Shown here in pieces: positions 15,101-24,658 of a stretch of DNA of 64,000 nucleotides. Position numbers and translations under genes: made by a program. The DNA is from a virus, in the IMG/VR virus record IMGVR_UViG_3300050821_002260, positions 27,992 to 91,991 of that record. One strand, written 5' to 3'. Within the stretch, counting starts at the first letter, position 1, and every line of letters begins with the position of its first letter. The notes beneath the pieces are model-generated. The model saw nothing but the letters and a program-made list of their open reading frames with translations. It did no database searches and was not told the origin of the DNA.

Positions 15101-16419
15101 CAGCCTATCAAATTTCCAAATCTCCTGCTCCCGGCCATTCCATAGTTTAGCTTAGGCCCAGATATGTTTGGGTTGAATGGAATGAGAGCTATAGAAAATC
15201 CAGCGGGGAAAGCGTGGCCGCCACTGTTATCGTCTGTCGCTGAGACTGTGTTAGGGCCAGACAGGTTAGCTATGGTATCAAAGAAACAGAACCCGCCTAC
15301 GCCGGGACTATTCTGACTGCCTGCTCTAGGAGTTCCAGAAAGGGCAGACCAGTTCTGACCGAAACCTTGATAGCCGGTCATAGAAATTATCAATTCTTGT
15401 GTCAATGCTAGAGTAAGTATGTAGTTTATCGTATTGGTCCCGTTGTCACCTGACCCACTACTCGTGTCTTCTGGGTTAGATGGGACTACTCCGGAATATT
15501 CAGCTGCCACTGACTGAAACGGAATAGCAGGAGGAGAAGCACTAAGAATTGTCAGCACGTTAGCCGGTCCCAGACCGTTGCTCCCATTGGTCACGTAGGC
15601 TGCCCAGAAAACGTAGAAAGCTGTACCAAAACTGTCTGCTTCGGCAGCCCCGTCTAGTCTGAAATAGTTGTTGACTTCTGTATCCGTGACCCCGGTCACT
15701 AGATCTACAGAAGTCCCACTCTGAAATATCCCGATGACTATGAGATTGCCATTACTATTTCCGAGCGGGAAAATAGCGTTTGCTGCTGCAGAAACCAGAC
15801 CGCCACTGAAATTAGACACGCGGATATCAGAATTCAAAGTCGTCCCTGCTAGGTACAGACCAGCTATCCCGCTCGCAAATGTCGTATCAGTCACAGAACC
15901 AATTAGCACCCCGTTCTGATAAAAACTAAGTTTAGATCCAAGAGCCTCCGCCCTGAAAACGTCACCGATACTGAACGGCAAAGCAGAATTCTCAAAAAGA
16001 GCTGTAGAATTTCCGCCAACAATGACCAAGATAAGTACATCAGCTGTTCCATTCGCTCTGTCTATGAATGCAAAATCATAGCAGTTATCCTGTGTGCTGT
16101 CTGAGCGTAAAATTAAATCAAATTCGCCACTGTTACTTATGTTGGTCGTTTTTGTCAGAACTGTAACTTCTGCGTACTGATCGTTAGGCCAAGTAATCCC
16201 AGTGTAATTTTCAGCCCCTTGCGGTTCCCCAGCTAACAGGACCGTAGGTTCACAGGTGTCGCTTACGATCTGCAAATTCGGAAATGACCCACTCGGCGCT
16301 AGTGGTGACCAACGCGTAGAATCTAGTGGATTCTCATTTGCCCTGTTGAAAGTGTCTAATGCCAACTGAGTATGTGTACTTCCAGAGTTGTAATTAGACT
16401 CTCTTACGAACGCAATCAC
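15100..16419 (-). CDS. Tail adhesin with concanavalin-like and beta-sandwich domains
   Basis: 439 residues from GTG 16419 (SD GAGGT, overlapping the fibre gene stop). The first half begins LALDTFNRANENPLD and runs through YAEVTVLTKT, FDLILRSDS, LSFYQNGVLIGSV and GIAGLYLAG, a laminin-G/concanavalin-type beta sandwich. The second half (NSNGNLIVIGIFQ, EYSGVVPSNPED, FSIALIPF) matches a second sandwich domain also present at the N-terminus of the 16421-19954 protein and in the 20445-21848 protein. Likely receptor-binding or surface-display protein. Confidence 0.6.
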   Translation of the reverse strand: MIAFVRESNYNSGSTHTQLALDTFNRANENPLDSTRWSPLAPSGSFPNLQIVSDTCEPTVLLAGEPQGAENYTGITWPNDQYAEVTVLTKTTNISNSGEFDLILRSDSTQDNCYDFAFIDRANGTADVLILVIVGGNSTALFENSALPFSIGDVFRAEALGSKLSFYQNGVLIGSVTDTTFASGIAGLYLAGTTLNSDIRVSNFSGGLVSAAANAIFPLGNSNGNLIVIGIFQSGTSVDLVTGVTDTEVNNYFRLDGAAEADSFGTAFYVFWAAYVTNGSNGLGPANVLTILSASPPAIPFQSVAAEYSGVVPSNPEDTSSGSGDNGTNTINYILTLALTQELIISMTGYQGFGQNWSALSGTPRAGSQNSPGVGGFCFFDTIANLSGPNTVSATDDNSGGHAFPAGFSIALIPFNPNISGPKLNYGMAGSRRFGNLIG

Positions 16420-16420
16420 T

Positions 16421-19400
16421 TTACCTCACAATCACGATTCGCATGACGATGCCATTCACTATCACAGTCTCTATCAACTCTTCGTTGAATTGCAGAGTTC
16501 CTGCCACTGGATTGTAGAATATGATGTTTCTAATGATTATGCTGCCAGGAGGCGTGGACAGCGCGAACTCCGTTGGTGATGTGAATATATCTCCAAGTGT
16601 GAACGTTGGAGGATTGGCTCTCCTATTCCATACTGTGAAGTCCGTAGCAAGTCCATTCGCTAGAGTCGCCAGTGTAGGATTGATTTGGTTGACGTAGTCA
16701 GTAGTTGCGAATTTTTGTGGCAAAGCGTTTGGAGGCACGAACGCCAGGAACGCCGTGCTGGTTGGTAGCAATGCCAGAGTCGGTCTGTCTTGACTTACGA
16801 AATTAGGTACAGCATATTTCAGAGTGACAGCTTGCTTGCCGTCAGTAGATTGCCAGCCAGAAATAGTGAACTGAGAGAGCAGCTTGGTCAAGCCGAAATC
16901 ATTTTGCTCTGTAGGACCGGAGTAGGTGAGAACTACAGCACTCTGGCCGATTGTCGATGACCAGTCCGCCGGGTTGGGAATGATTGGCGATACCACGGTC
17001 ACACTGACGTCTTCCACAGCGACAGAAAAATATGTCGAGGAGAAGAATTGGTTTTGTAACGGGACAAACGAAATTGGCAGCAATACCCGTGTAGGATTGT
17101 TCTGAGTTACGAAGTCTGATGCAGCATATTTCAAAACTACAGCACTCTTGCCATCTGTAGACTGCCATCCAGGTAGGAATGTTGTGGCTGCTATCGTTAT
17201 GCCAAACTTAGCAGGAGCAGTCCAATCTGTAGCAGCATATCTCTGGGGTTGAGCATTAGGCACAGTCAAGTCATACAAGAAAACTGGCAGCGTGCCCAAG
17301 TCTGCTTTAATCTGACCGTTCCAGTCTGTAGGAGCATATTTCTGAGGTTGAGCTAGGATTGCGTCGTATGGAATGAACCCTAGCGATGTTAGAACAAGCG
17401 TTGGATTAGCTTGGCTTGAGAAATCGCATTGCAGATAGTTCAGCTCTACAGCATTCTGACCAGTAGTTGGAGTCCAGCTCTCGATTGTCGGTGAAACCAC
17501 TACGATCAAGCCTAGTCTAGTTGGGACAACCAGCCCCGCTTCAGCATATCTCAATACGACCGCATTTTGACCTGTCGTAGAAGTCCAGCTATCTACTGTC
17601 GGAGTAGCAGCCTGAATCAACCCAAATCTTGTTGGAGCAGTCCAAACAGGAGCAGCGTATCTCTGTGGCTGAGAATTGACCCCTAATGTCTCTTGAGAAA
17701 GTGCTTCATTGATTGCTACAGCATCTGCTGGACCAGTACTCGTGTCGCCCATTGAGTACCAATCGAATTTAGGAAAATAAACATCTTCTCCACGCCATGA
17801 AATCGGTGATACAGCGCTCGTAGGAGAGACGACTGCTGGATTTATATCTGACCTGGAACGCGCATACCCTCTTAGATTTTGGACAGCGCCTATCGTTGGG
17901 CTCCAACCAGAGATAGTCACAACTATAGGAGTCGTCAAACCAAACTTCGCAGGCGCTGACCAATCCACAAGCGCATAACTCTGAGGCTGCGACTTTATAG
18001 CGTCGTACAATAAGAATCCCAGAGAAGTCAATACATGAGTCGGCAAAAGTTGATTCACGAAATCAGGTTGAGCGTATTTCAATACTACAGCGTTCTGTCC
18101 AGACGTTGGAGTCCACTCAGACACGAATGTGGTCGCTGGAGCTATGAGACCGAATTTAGCAGGAGCACTGAGATTGTCTCCAGGCTGGAACTTGTTAAAT
18201 TCAGACCATGGAATCTCTGCAAGTCCAGACAAGACTGGCAGCGTAGCGAGAGTAGGTTTCACCTGATTTATGAAATCTGTTAGAGCGTATCTCAAAATGA
18301 CGGCGTTCTGACCTATGGTCGAAGTCCAGCTATCTATCGTAGGCGTTGTTGGAGCTATGACACCAAACTTGGCAGGAGCAGAGAATGTGTCTCCCTGTGC
18401 GAACTTAACGAACTCTGACCACGGTATTTCAGCCAGACCAGAAAGCAGAGTCGGAAGAGTAGCAAGAGTCGGCCTAACTTGGTTCACATAGTCTGATTTA
18501 GTGTAGTTTAGAACTATAGATTTCTGTCCATCTATGCCATACCACTGTGATACGAAAGCAGCCGGTAGATTGAACTTGGCGGGTGACGACGAGTAGTCTA
18601 CAAGAGCATATTTCTGAGGTTGAGCTAGGATTGCGTCGTATGGAATGAACCCTAGCGATGTTAGAACAAGCGTTGGATTAGCTTGACTTACAAAGTCCGT
18701 AGTAGCGTATTTTAGAGTTACAGAAACTTGCCCATCCGTAGATGTTCTTCCTGGCAGATATGTCACAGCCGCCTGAGCAGTAGGAATTAGAACAGGTTTG
18801 ATAGCATCTACAGGTGCAGAATACGTGAGTGGTTGAGAATTTTGTCCGTCTGTGCTCTTCCAGCTGTCTGTCGTGAATATCGGCGGCGGAGCAGCTGGAC
18901 CACCAGAAGATATCGATCTAGCGTACCCTGATATTCTTGAAATACTTCCAATAGTTGGAGTCCAGTTACTAAGAGTTATCGGAGCAGACGTAGGTGGGTT
19001 CGATGGACCGATATCTGGAAAGACTCTAGCGTAGCCCCTAATTTTGAATGTGCTTGTCGGCGGATACTGTCTAGGACCGGTCATCATTGGAACTGTGACT
19101 ATGTTCTGTTGTGGTAGTGTCGGTTTAATCCACAAATCTGGTGAAGCGTGCATCTGCGGTTGCGCGTTCTTAGCTGCCTCTGGATAAACTTTCCATCCTA
19201 ACATCGGCACTGTAGGAATTAATTGCTGAGGAAGGGTAGGCTTCACGAAGTCTGATGAAGATGTAGCAAACGGCGCGACTACAGTCCTATCATAGCCACT
19301 ACCAACTCCAATTCTTTCAGTTGTCATCCAACTAGCAGGCATAGAAACAACAAGTTCTATGACACCCATCGCCCATGCGGTATCAGTGTTCGTGTAAGCA

Positions 19401-19954
19401 ACGGTTAAACTTCCAGGAGCAGTTGCAGTATTATACCCTTGAGCTCCACCTATCAGAGTTGTAGCGTCTACGTGCCCAGCATCAGTTCCTGTACTAATAG
19501 TGAAGGTTCCAGTGCCAGAACCTGCAAATCCAGCAACGATATAGCTGCTAGGATTTTTCGTTGTTAGAGATTGCGTTGGATTTGCGGAACTTTGAGTAGA
19601 GCTGGCAGCGTTTCCGACACCAGAAGCTCCTGTGAAACTAGAAGCTTCAGCTACGAATATAGAATTTCCTGAAAGATTAATAGTCACCGTATTAGAAGCA
19701 TTTGCTGTCTTGGCAAAGGAAACCCAAGTCTCCAGCCTGACAACTGAACCATCGTTTATAGTCGCAGTAGGGATATTGAAATATTTATTCCCAGCTAAGT
19801 CCGTGACAGTTGAAACTATAGAACCGACTGTTATAATCATCACTTGAACGACCACGATGTCCCCAGCTTTCGTGTTGAAAGCCGCAGTCGTTCCAGAAGA
19901 GGTAACAGCACTACTCTGGGCTACTCCTCCATTGGCGTTGAATGCTATCGCCAC
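16421..19954 (-). CDS. Large repetitive tail fibre / adhesin
   Basis: 1177 residues from GTG 19954. Residues 1-205 form a beta-sandwich domain (GDIVVVQVMIITVGS; EASSFTGASG; SSYIVAGFAGSG). The remainder is a long array of imperfect repeats built from W-x-S/P-T-x-G-Q-x-A-V-x-L-x-Y, DF-x-x-Q-x-x-PTL, GFIPYDAILAQPQKYA, and APAKFGL blocks. The C-terminus (IIIRNIIFYNPVAG; LIETVIVNGIVMRIVIVR) is a beta tail. An 82-nt exact duplication inside the gene shows recent repeat exchange. Fits a trimeric or elongated host-contact fibre. Confidence 0.65.
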   Translation of the reverse strand: MAIAFNANGGVAQSSAVTSSGTTAAFNTKAGDIVVVQVMIITVGSIVSTVTDLAGNKYFNIPTATINDGSVVRLETWVSFAKTANASNTVTINLSGNSIFVAEASSFTGASGVGNAASSTQSSANPTQSLTTKNPSSYIVAGFAGSGTGTFTISTGTDAGHVDATTLIGGAQGYNTATAPGSLTVAYTNTDTAWAMGVIELVVSMPASWMTTERIGVGSGYDRTVVAPFATSSSDFVKPTLPQQLIPTVPMLGWKVYPEAAKNAQPQMHASPDLWIKPTLPQQNIVTVPMMTGPRQYPPTSTFKIRGYARVFPDIGPSNPPTSAPITLSNWTPTIGSISRISGYARSISSGGPAAPPPIFTTDSWKSTDGQNSQPLTYSAPVDAIKPVLIPTAQAAVTYLPGRTSTDGQVSVTLKYATTDFVSQANPTLVLTSLGFIPYDAILAQPQKYALVDYSSSPAKFNLPAAFVSQWYGIDGQKSIVLNYTKSDYVNQVRPTLATLPTLLSGLAEIPWSEFVKFAQGDTFSAPAKFGVIAPTTPTIDSWTSTIGQNAVILRYALTDFINQVKPTLATLPVLSGLAEIPWSEFNKFQPGDNLSAPAKFGLIAPATTFVSEWTPTSGQNAVVLKYAQPDFVNQLLPTHVLTSLGFLLYDAIKSQPQSYALVDWSAPAKFGLTTPIVVTISGWSPTIGAVQNLRGYARSRSDINPAVVSPTSAVSPISWRGEDVYFPKFDWYSMGDTSTGPADAVAINEALSQETLGVNSQPQRYAAPVWTAPTRFGLIQAATPTVDSWTSTTGQNAVVLRYAEAGLVVPTRLGLIVVVSPTIESWTPTTGQNAVELNYLQCDFSSQANPTLVLTSLGFIPYDAILAQPQKYAPTDWNGQIKADLGTLPVFLYDLTVPNAQPQRYAATDWTAPAKFGITIAATTFLPGWQSTDGKSAVVLKYAASDFVTQNNPTRVLLPISFVPLQNQFFSSTYFSVAVEDVSVTVVSPIIPNPADWSSTIGQSAVVLTYSGPTEQNDFGLTKLLSQFTISGWQSTDGKQAVTLKYAVPNFVSQDRPTLALLPTSTAFLAFVPPNALPQKFATTDYVNQINPTLATLANGLATDFTVWNRRANPPTFTLGDIFTSPTEFALSTPPGSIIIRNIIFYNPVAGTLQFNEELIETVIVNGIVMRIVIVR
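17332..17413 (-). repeat. 82-nt direct repeat, copy A (within fibre gene)
   Basis: Identical over 82 nt to 18604-18685 (spacing 1272 nt, a multiple of three), ending at G/A mismatches on both sides. Encodes the PTLVLTSLGFIPYDAILAQ unit. Confidence 0.9.
18604..18685 (-). repeat. 82-nt direct repeat, copy B (within fibre gene)
   Basis: Exact partner of 17332-17413. Other repeats in this gene are diverged at DNA level, so this pair is a recent duplication or conversion. Confidence 0.9.
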
Positions 19955-19957
19955 TTC

Positions 19958-20341
19958 TTACCCCAGATTCCAAAAATTAGTCATGCCTTCAGAACCTTCA
20001 GTCACTCTGTGGAAGACTCCTGTTATGGTGAATGGACTCGTAGTCAGGTCACCATTAGAGGTCACGCCAACACTCCAAGCAGTCAATCCAGTAGTACTGG
20101 ACATGTTGAAAGCTGTAGGATCACCGGCATTGAAAGTCACGGAAGTCGTAGTTAAAGCACCTAAAGTAGAGACTCCTACCTGCCAAGAGGTGGAAACCAA
20201 CGGGTCATCTAGAATCAAAGTTATCGGGACACCGGAACCAGACGGTACTGATTGTGTTCGCAAAGCACCTAAATCATTCACGGTAACTTTCCAAAGCTGT
20301 CCACTAGAATCTTTCAGTAAAAATGAAGATACGACTGACAT
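19958..20341 (-). CDS. Small repetitive tail-associated protein
   Basis: 127 residues from ATG 20341 (SD GAGGT). Three related units are visible: LWKVTVNDLGALRT, SWQVGVSTLGALTTTSVTF and AWSVGVTSNGDLTTSPFTI. Each gives a W-x-V-x-V-x-x-x-G-x-L hairpin of about 30 residues. Placed 3 nt upstream of the large fibre, it may be a fibre-associated or chaperone-like protein. No known family assigned. Confidence 0.5.
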   Translation of the reverse strand: MSVVSSFLLKDSSGQLWKVTVNDLGALRTQSVPSGSGVPITLILDDPLVSTSWQVGVSTLGALTTTSVTFNAGDPTAFNMSSTTGLTAWSVGVTSNGDLTTSPFTITGVFHRVTEGSEGMTNFWNLG

Positions 20342-20350
20342 ATCAATACC

Positions 20351-20445
20351 TCACAGTGTGACGTTTATCTGCAATATCTTAGTATGTGGCACTAGAATTA
20401 GTACCAATCCTATAGGAGCAGTAACGATAAGAAGATACGTTTCAT
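20351..20445 (-). pseudogene. Possible broken signal-peptide gene
   Basis: ATG 20445 overlaps the preceding stop (TAATG) and starts MKRIFLSLLLL, then hits TAG. Shifting frame by -1 continues as IGLVLILVPHTKILQINVTL to TGA at 20351-20353. The pair looks like one short secreted or membrane peptide with a one-base lesion, in a region where every neighbour carries a signal peptide. Confidence 0.35.
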
Positions 20446-21848
20446 TAGAAAATTATCCCTTTCCCAGTAGCAGAAGCCAAAGCCGCCTTGAACGCAGAAC
20501 TAACAGAAGCGTATACACCCACTCCGGTTGTGCCATTGCTTGTATTCGTATAGGTGAACGATACCGCGCTGGTATTTGGATTATAATAAAGCGCCCTTCC
20601 ATCGTCCTCATTCAACGTAGAAGCCCCACTTCCAGCTGGACAAGCGTTGTTGTTCCCGCTGTTCGTAGCTGCACCTGCATATATCCCGGGAGATGCCCCC
20701 GTGACCGTACAAGAAAACCAAATCGCCGCGTTGAACACTAATCCATTCGACGTAGTTGGAGTGATGGATTGCGTCACCAAGCTACCGACAGTATTTTGCG
20801 TCCCGGTTGTGGTCGAATCCACGTCATGCGCGGAAGTAGCCGCTCCGGTTACGTCTACCATGACCAAGAAATTAAACCCCAGCGTATCCGTTCCACTATA
20901 GGTAGGGCTGAGGGTCAAGGTATTACTGCAAGTCGCGTTCGAGGAATAAAAAATCTGACCTATATCGGGTCCGCCCGCGTTGGTAACGCTCTGCCCGGTA
21001 GACCACGTATTCGAGGGGCTAGAGCTTAAGGCGCTTAGGGTTACGGCGGCGCTGCTCCATACACCGACTAAAAGATTGCCCGCGCACGGAACCTGCATCG
21101 TGTGCGTGGTGGTGCCGAACGCCTCGCCCTGTAAGCCAATGACACGGATTCCCGTCGAGGAAGGAGCCGTACCTGTTGATGCCGGTTTCAATGCGATGGC
21201 CGTTGATTCCCAAGTGTCCGAATCCGAGGTCGTAAAGGAGGTTGTCTGCGAGCCAGAGGAACCAGTTACTTTATACTGAGCGAATGTTCCCGATCTGTTC
21301 GCGCTGAGGACCGTTCCTCCGCTACTGGTTGCCATGCTGGTGATTGTAGGAGTTAAGGTAGTAACATCAACGGCGGCATGATAAAGATAATCTCCCGAAA
21401 CGGTAGTTGTTAACGTAACGCTACGAGTCGCAGAAGTGTTAGAAACATCTGACGTACAATCAGAGTTATAAAGCTCCACACCGCGAAAGGAAACCGTTCC
21501 CGAGCCACCAGAGGTAGTGGCCGTAATAACCTGTGAGCCAGCGGTAGCTATTCCACGGTAAGTGGCAAGAGTTTGAGCGTTGTTTGTAACGGTAGGCCCA
21601 AGGGTAAGCGTGTCACCTTTGTCGGTCTGCATGGCGCTGACCGTCATACCGGAGTCATGCTCCATGCTGATTGCTAGGCAGTTTCCCGACAATGTTTTGT
21701 TTGGAAACCAAGTCTTCGCGTTTGCCCCTGTAACTTGAGTGTTGTCTCGACCGCTGGAAAGGTACTGCACGACGGTCGGCGTCTGTGCCCAAGCGTGAGG
21801 AGCATATAGCAGGCCAACTAACAGAAATAATACAATCCACCGTTTCAT
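20445..21848 (-). CDS. Secreted beta-sandwich protein with Sec signal peptide
   Basis: 467 residues from ATG 21848, which overlaps the upstream stop (ATGA). The signal peptide is MKRWIVLFLLVGLLYAPHAW followed by AQ, predicted cleavage AWA-Q. The mature protein has two beta-sandwich domains: TVVQYLSSGRDNTQ ... STAIALKPA and a second from GIRVIGLQGEAFG to VSSAFKAAL. The domain type recurs in the fibre and adhesin genes downstream. A phage tail protein would not normally carry a Sec signal, so this may be exported to the host periplasm or surface. Confidence 0.6.
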   Translation of the reverse strand: MKRWIVLFLLVGLLYAPHAWAQTPTVVQYLSSGRDNTQVTGANAKTWFPNKTLSGNCLAISMEHDSGMTVSAMQTDKGDTLTLGPTVTNNAQTLATYRGIATAGSQVITATTSGGSGTVSFRGVELYNSDCTSDVSNTSATRSVTLTTTVSGDYLYHAAVDVTTLTPTITSMATSSGGTVLSANRSGTFAQYKVTGSSGSQTTSFTTSDSDTWESTAIALKPASTGTAPSSTGIRVIGLQGEAFGTTTHTMQVPCAGNLLVGVWSSAAVTLSALSSSPSNTWSTGQSVTNAGGPDIGQIFYSSNATCSNTLTLSPTYSGTDTLGFNFLVMVDVTGAATSAHDVDSTTTGTQNTVGSLVTQSITPTTSNGLVFNAAIWFSCTVTGASPGIYAGAATNSGNNNACPAGSGASTLNEDDGRALYYNPNTSAVSFTYTNTSNGTTGVGVYASVSSAFKAALASATGKGIIF

Positions 21849-22690
21849 TGGGCACAATCCAGTTGGAACGTGATTTGCTTAGGACCGGAAATCGTCGTTA
21901 TAAAAAATCCAAGTGTGTCGTTCGCAGAAAGCGTCGTCGATGTGAAGTCTGTTACCGTCGTCGAATCCACTTTCGTACCAGATGCCAACGAAACTCCGCT
22001 CGTAGAAATCGAATTTGAGCCAACTGTCGGAAGCGCAGTTCCACTGTTAATTCTAGCTGTCTTGATGGTCACGGTACCAGAGTCTGCCATGATGTGATAG
22101 CCAATAATAGTACACGGAAATGGAACTGTAATATAACCGACTTCACTCGTCGTCAAAGCTGAGCCGGTTGCTACGTCTCCGAATGCCCATCCGAGTGTTC
22201 TAACAACACCATGTTGGAACGCGAAATAATTGGTTCCGTCTGTATAAATCGTGGCTCCCTGACCTCCAGGGAGAGGCATACTAGCAGCCGCACTCACATA
22301 ACTTGAACCATTAAAATAACTTATGTTAGAAGTCGTTGGGGTTATCGTTTGAAGGCCCGTACTGATATTTGTAATGTTCCAAACGACCCCTGCTCCACAC
22401 GTGGACGCATTTGGCATTGTCGGCGTCTGAGCAGAAGCGTTGCTCAATTGGACCAATTTCAAACTGTCAGCACAGGTTATTGGATAGTTGGAACCAGTCT
22501 GAAGATTGATGCCAGAATTCGCTACAAAGACATTCTGCGCTTCTAGTGGCGAAGCCAGCATCGAAAGACACATCAGCAGAGCAAACAGCTTTCTTTTCAT
22601 AGTGACACTCCTATATTTAGAGTTACCAGTCTCATTTCCAGCGTTTGACCCTGTGTGGACATGATTCTGTGCCCATGTTGGAGTTGCCAT
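21845..22690 (-). CDS. Fibre/secreted protein with two alternative starts
   Basis: 281 residues from ATG 22690 (SD AAGGAGG), or 251 residues from the in-frame ATG 22600 (SD AGGAG, preceded by a promoter-like GTAACTCTAAATATAG). The short form begins with a signal peptide MKRKLFALLMCLSMLASPLE followed by AQ. The long form prefixes 30 polar residues (ATPTWAQNHVHTGSNAG) that would hide the signal. The body has FANSG-type beta strands, GGQGATIYTDGTNYFAFQHG and a C-terminal sandwich (TIIGYHIMADSGTVTIK) as in tail-fibre tip proteins. The gene may make both a virion form and an exported form. Confidence 0.55.
   Translation of the reverse strand: MATPTWAQNHVHTGSNAGNETGNSKYRSVTMKRKLFALLMCLSMLASPLEAQNVFVANSGINLQTGSNYPITCADSLKLVQLSNASAQTPTMPNASTCGAGVVWNITNISTGLQTITPTTSNISYFNGSSYVSAAASMPLPGGQGATIYTDGTNYFAFQHGVVRTLGWAFGDVATGSALTTSEVGYITVPFPCTIIGYHIMADSGTVTIKTARINSGTALPTVGSNSISTSGVSLASGTKVDSTTVTDFTSTTLSANDTLGFFITTISGPKQITFQLDCAQ
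22616..22629 (-). promoter_or_regulatory. Putative late promoter element (CTGGTAACTCTAAA)
   Basis: A variant of the recurrent motif, 16 nt before the internal ATG 22600 and inside the longer reading frame. Supports independent use of the shorter start. Confidence 0.35.
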
Positions 22691-22702
22691 GTCTTATCCT
22701 CC

Positions 22703-24658
22703 TTAATGCGCTGGATAACAATTCGAAGAGTCAAAACTCAGCAGCGTTGCCGCGCCGTTCGTTGGCCCACCCATAACACTCAGGTAGCATACAGCAGCGG
22801 GAATGTGATTGGCGTGACCCCCGACTCCTGAAATGTTCCCACTAGAAATATCCGGACCATCCGCAGGCCACGGGATAGTTGGTTGTCCAGTCACTCCCCA
22901 CCAAGCCGGTTTCACAGTTAAGAAAAATGATGATGGTAGCGTCTGACTAGAGGGAACAGTATTAGCAAAACCATCAGTCAGCACTGTCGGAATTTCAGCA
23001 TTGACAAAACGAACACCTGGACTACTCACCACATCATAGTTTCCCCAACGTAAAAGACTTGTCGTTGTGTAAGCCTCACTAGCAGGCGCATCTCCAGCGT
23101 ATCCTAGAGAATAAATCTGCACGTCATTGTTGCAGCTGGACGGACTCGGATAGGCGCACTGATACGTTGTGTGGTAGCCGGACGTTCCCAACACATTACC
23201 AACTATGTTCCAAAAACGATTATAGGTGTAAAGAAGAATCGGATTCGTGTTTTGGTTCTTTCCGCCGCTGCTCCCGCCATTAATGTCTCGTCCGCTATAG
23301 TAATTTCTGAAAACCGTGAAGAAATTAGATGTGCCATGGACGTCATCACCGATAGCACCGAAACCTTCATTGCCCTCAAATAAATTGTAAGCGTCCCCGC
23401 TACCGTGATGATAACCTGGACCGCTCTGTTGAAATCCAGTGTCACTTCCAGCTGGAGTTCCTGTGTAATAGTTGTCTATATCAAAATTGTAGTCCTGGAC
23501 TCCACCAATACAGCCCTCTTGCATGTAAGAGAACGCCATGTGTTGCGTGATGTTGTTCTCGAAAAGAACGTCTGCTCCTGCCCAACAAGAATAGACATAG
23601 TTATTAGAAGTCGAAGCAGACCCAAAACCATAGCTATCTCTTATCGTAATGTTCTTCGACTGGTAGCCATAGAACTGATATGTCCCAGAACCATTCAGCC
23701 CTTGCCCAATAAAACGAATATTCTTCACCCACACGTTATAGCAATCGATGCAGAAAATATTCGAGAAGGCTGAATTGCTTCTAGCATCTAGTGACATGCT
23801 CTCTATACCATCATTCTGAATAGGTAGGCCACTATTGCTCCACATCTGCGGAGTACGAGCGCCGGAAATATTTGGCATCCTTATTCCAGGAGAAATTCCT
23901 ATTGTCCATGGTCCAGAACCAGAGATAGAAGTGATTATCTGTGGCTCTTCTTGCGTCGAAGGACGCCAGTTACGTCCGTTGCCAGAACCACCACCGCTAC
24001 AATTGGAAGCCTGACAAACAAAAACCCCGGCTGCTGGAATTGTCGTATTGTCCAACTGATCTAAAAATATAAGACTACCGACTTGCAATCCTGCGATACT
24101 TCCTTTAGTGAATGTATTGATGGTGATACTCGTAGTCCCTACAGCGTAACCTCCTGTCCAACTAGCTAGATTGTTATAAGTCTGATCACCACCATCACCA
24201 TTATTTACGGATTGGAGACAGATATTAGCTCCACCAAATCCGGCGCAGCCGTTTGCGCCCACAGCGGAAGTGAACGTTACGAAAGTCGAATTCGCCCCAC
24301 TACCTCTTAAGGTCACGTTGCTCTTATTAGCAAAGTCAATCATCGTAGTGATAGAAAATGATCCCGATCCAAGTAACACGAAATGGTTCGCTGCACAAGA
24401 AGCTATCGCGCTGTTTATCGCTGTGGCTGTTCCAGAATATGCAGAGATTGTAGAACCACATTGCGTTCGAGTTCCAGTAGGATCTATAACTGCTCCAGCT
24501 TTAGACCAATCGATAGCGCGAGTAGAAGCGAGAATTCCAGTCCAAGGTGGTCCAGAACTCGTCACAGTTATAGAAAGATTCGCCGTAGCTGAACCCTGTC
24601 CGTATACAGGAATAAGTGAAAACAGAAATACAATCAAAGCAGACAACCATTTTTTCAT
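22703..24658 (-). CDS. Secreted right-handed beta-helix protein (pectate-lyase-like)
   Basis: 651 residues from ATG 24658 (SD TAGGAG, ATGA overlap with upstream stop). Signal peptide MKKWLSALIVFLFSLIPVYG then Q. The body shows parallel beta-helix features: FVLLGSGSFSITTMIDFANK, SNVTLRGSGANSTFVTF, followed by repeated N-x-x-I/V-x-D turns (IRDSYGFGS; DVLFENNITQH; LFEGNEGFGAIGDDVHG; FTVFRNYYSGRD). This fold is shared by polysaccharide lyases and hydrolases of phage tails. No catalytic residues could be fixed by eye. A role in degrading host surface or matrix polysaccharide is likely. Confidence 0.6.
   Translation of the reverse strand: MKKWLSALIVFLFSLIPVYGQGSATANLSITVTSSGPPWTGILASTRAIDWSKAGAVIDPTGTRTQCGSTISAYSGTATAINSAIASCAANHFVLLGSGSFSITTMIDFANKSNVTLRGSGANSTFVTFTSAVGANGCAGFGGANICLQSVNNGDGGDQTYNNLASWTGGYAVGTTSITINTFTKGSIAGLQVGSLIFLDQLDNTTIPAAGVFVCQASNCSGGGSGNGRNWRPSTQEEPQIITSISGSGPWTIGISPGIRMPNISGARTPQMWSNSGLPIQNDGIESMSLDARSNSAFSNIFCIDCYNVWVKNIRFIGQGLNGSGTYQFYGYQSKNITIRDSYGFGSASTSNNYVYSCWAGADVLFENNITQHMAFSYMQEGCIGGVQDYNFDIDNYYTGTPAGSDTGFQQSGPGYHHGSGDAYNLFEGNEGFGAIGDDVHGTSNFFTVFRNYYSGRDINGGSSGGKNQNTNPILLYTYNRFWNIVGNVLGTSGYHTTYQCAYPSPSSCNNDVQIYSLGYAGDAPASEAYTTTSLLRWGNYDVVSSPGVRFVNAEIPTVLTDGFANTVPSSQTLPSSFFLTVKPAWWGVTGQPTIPWPADGPDISSGNISGVGGHANHIPAAVCYLSVMGGPTNGAATLLSFDSSNCYPAH

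Noticed and set aside
19857-20741. Plus-strand 294-residue open frame
   Set aside because: Lies antisense to clear fibre and secreted genes; no SD or motif.
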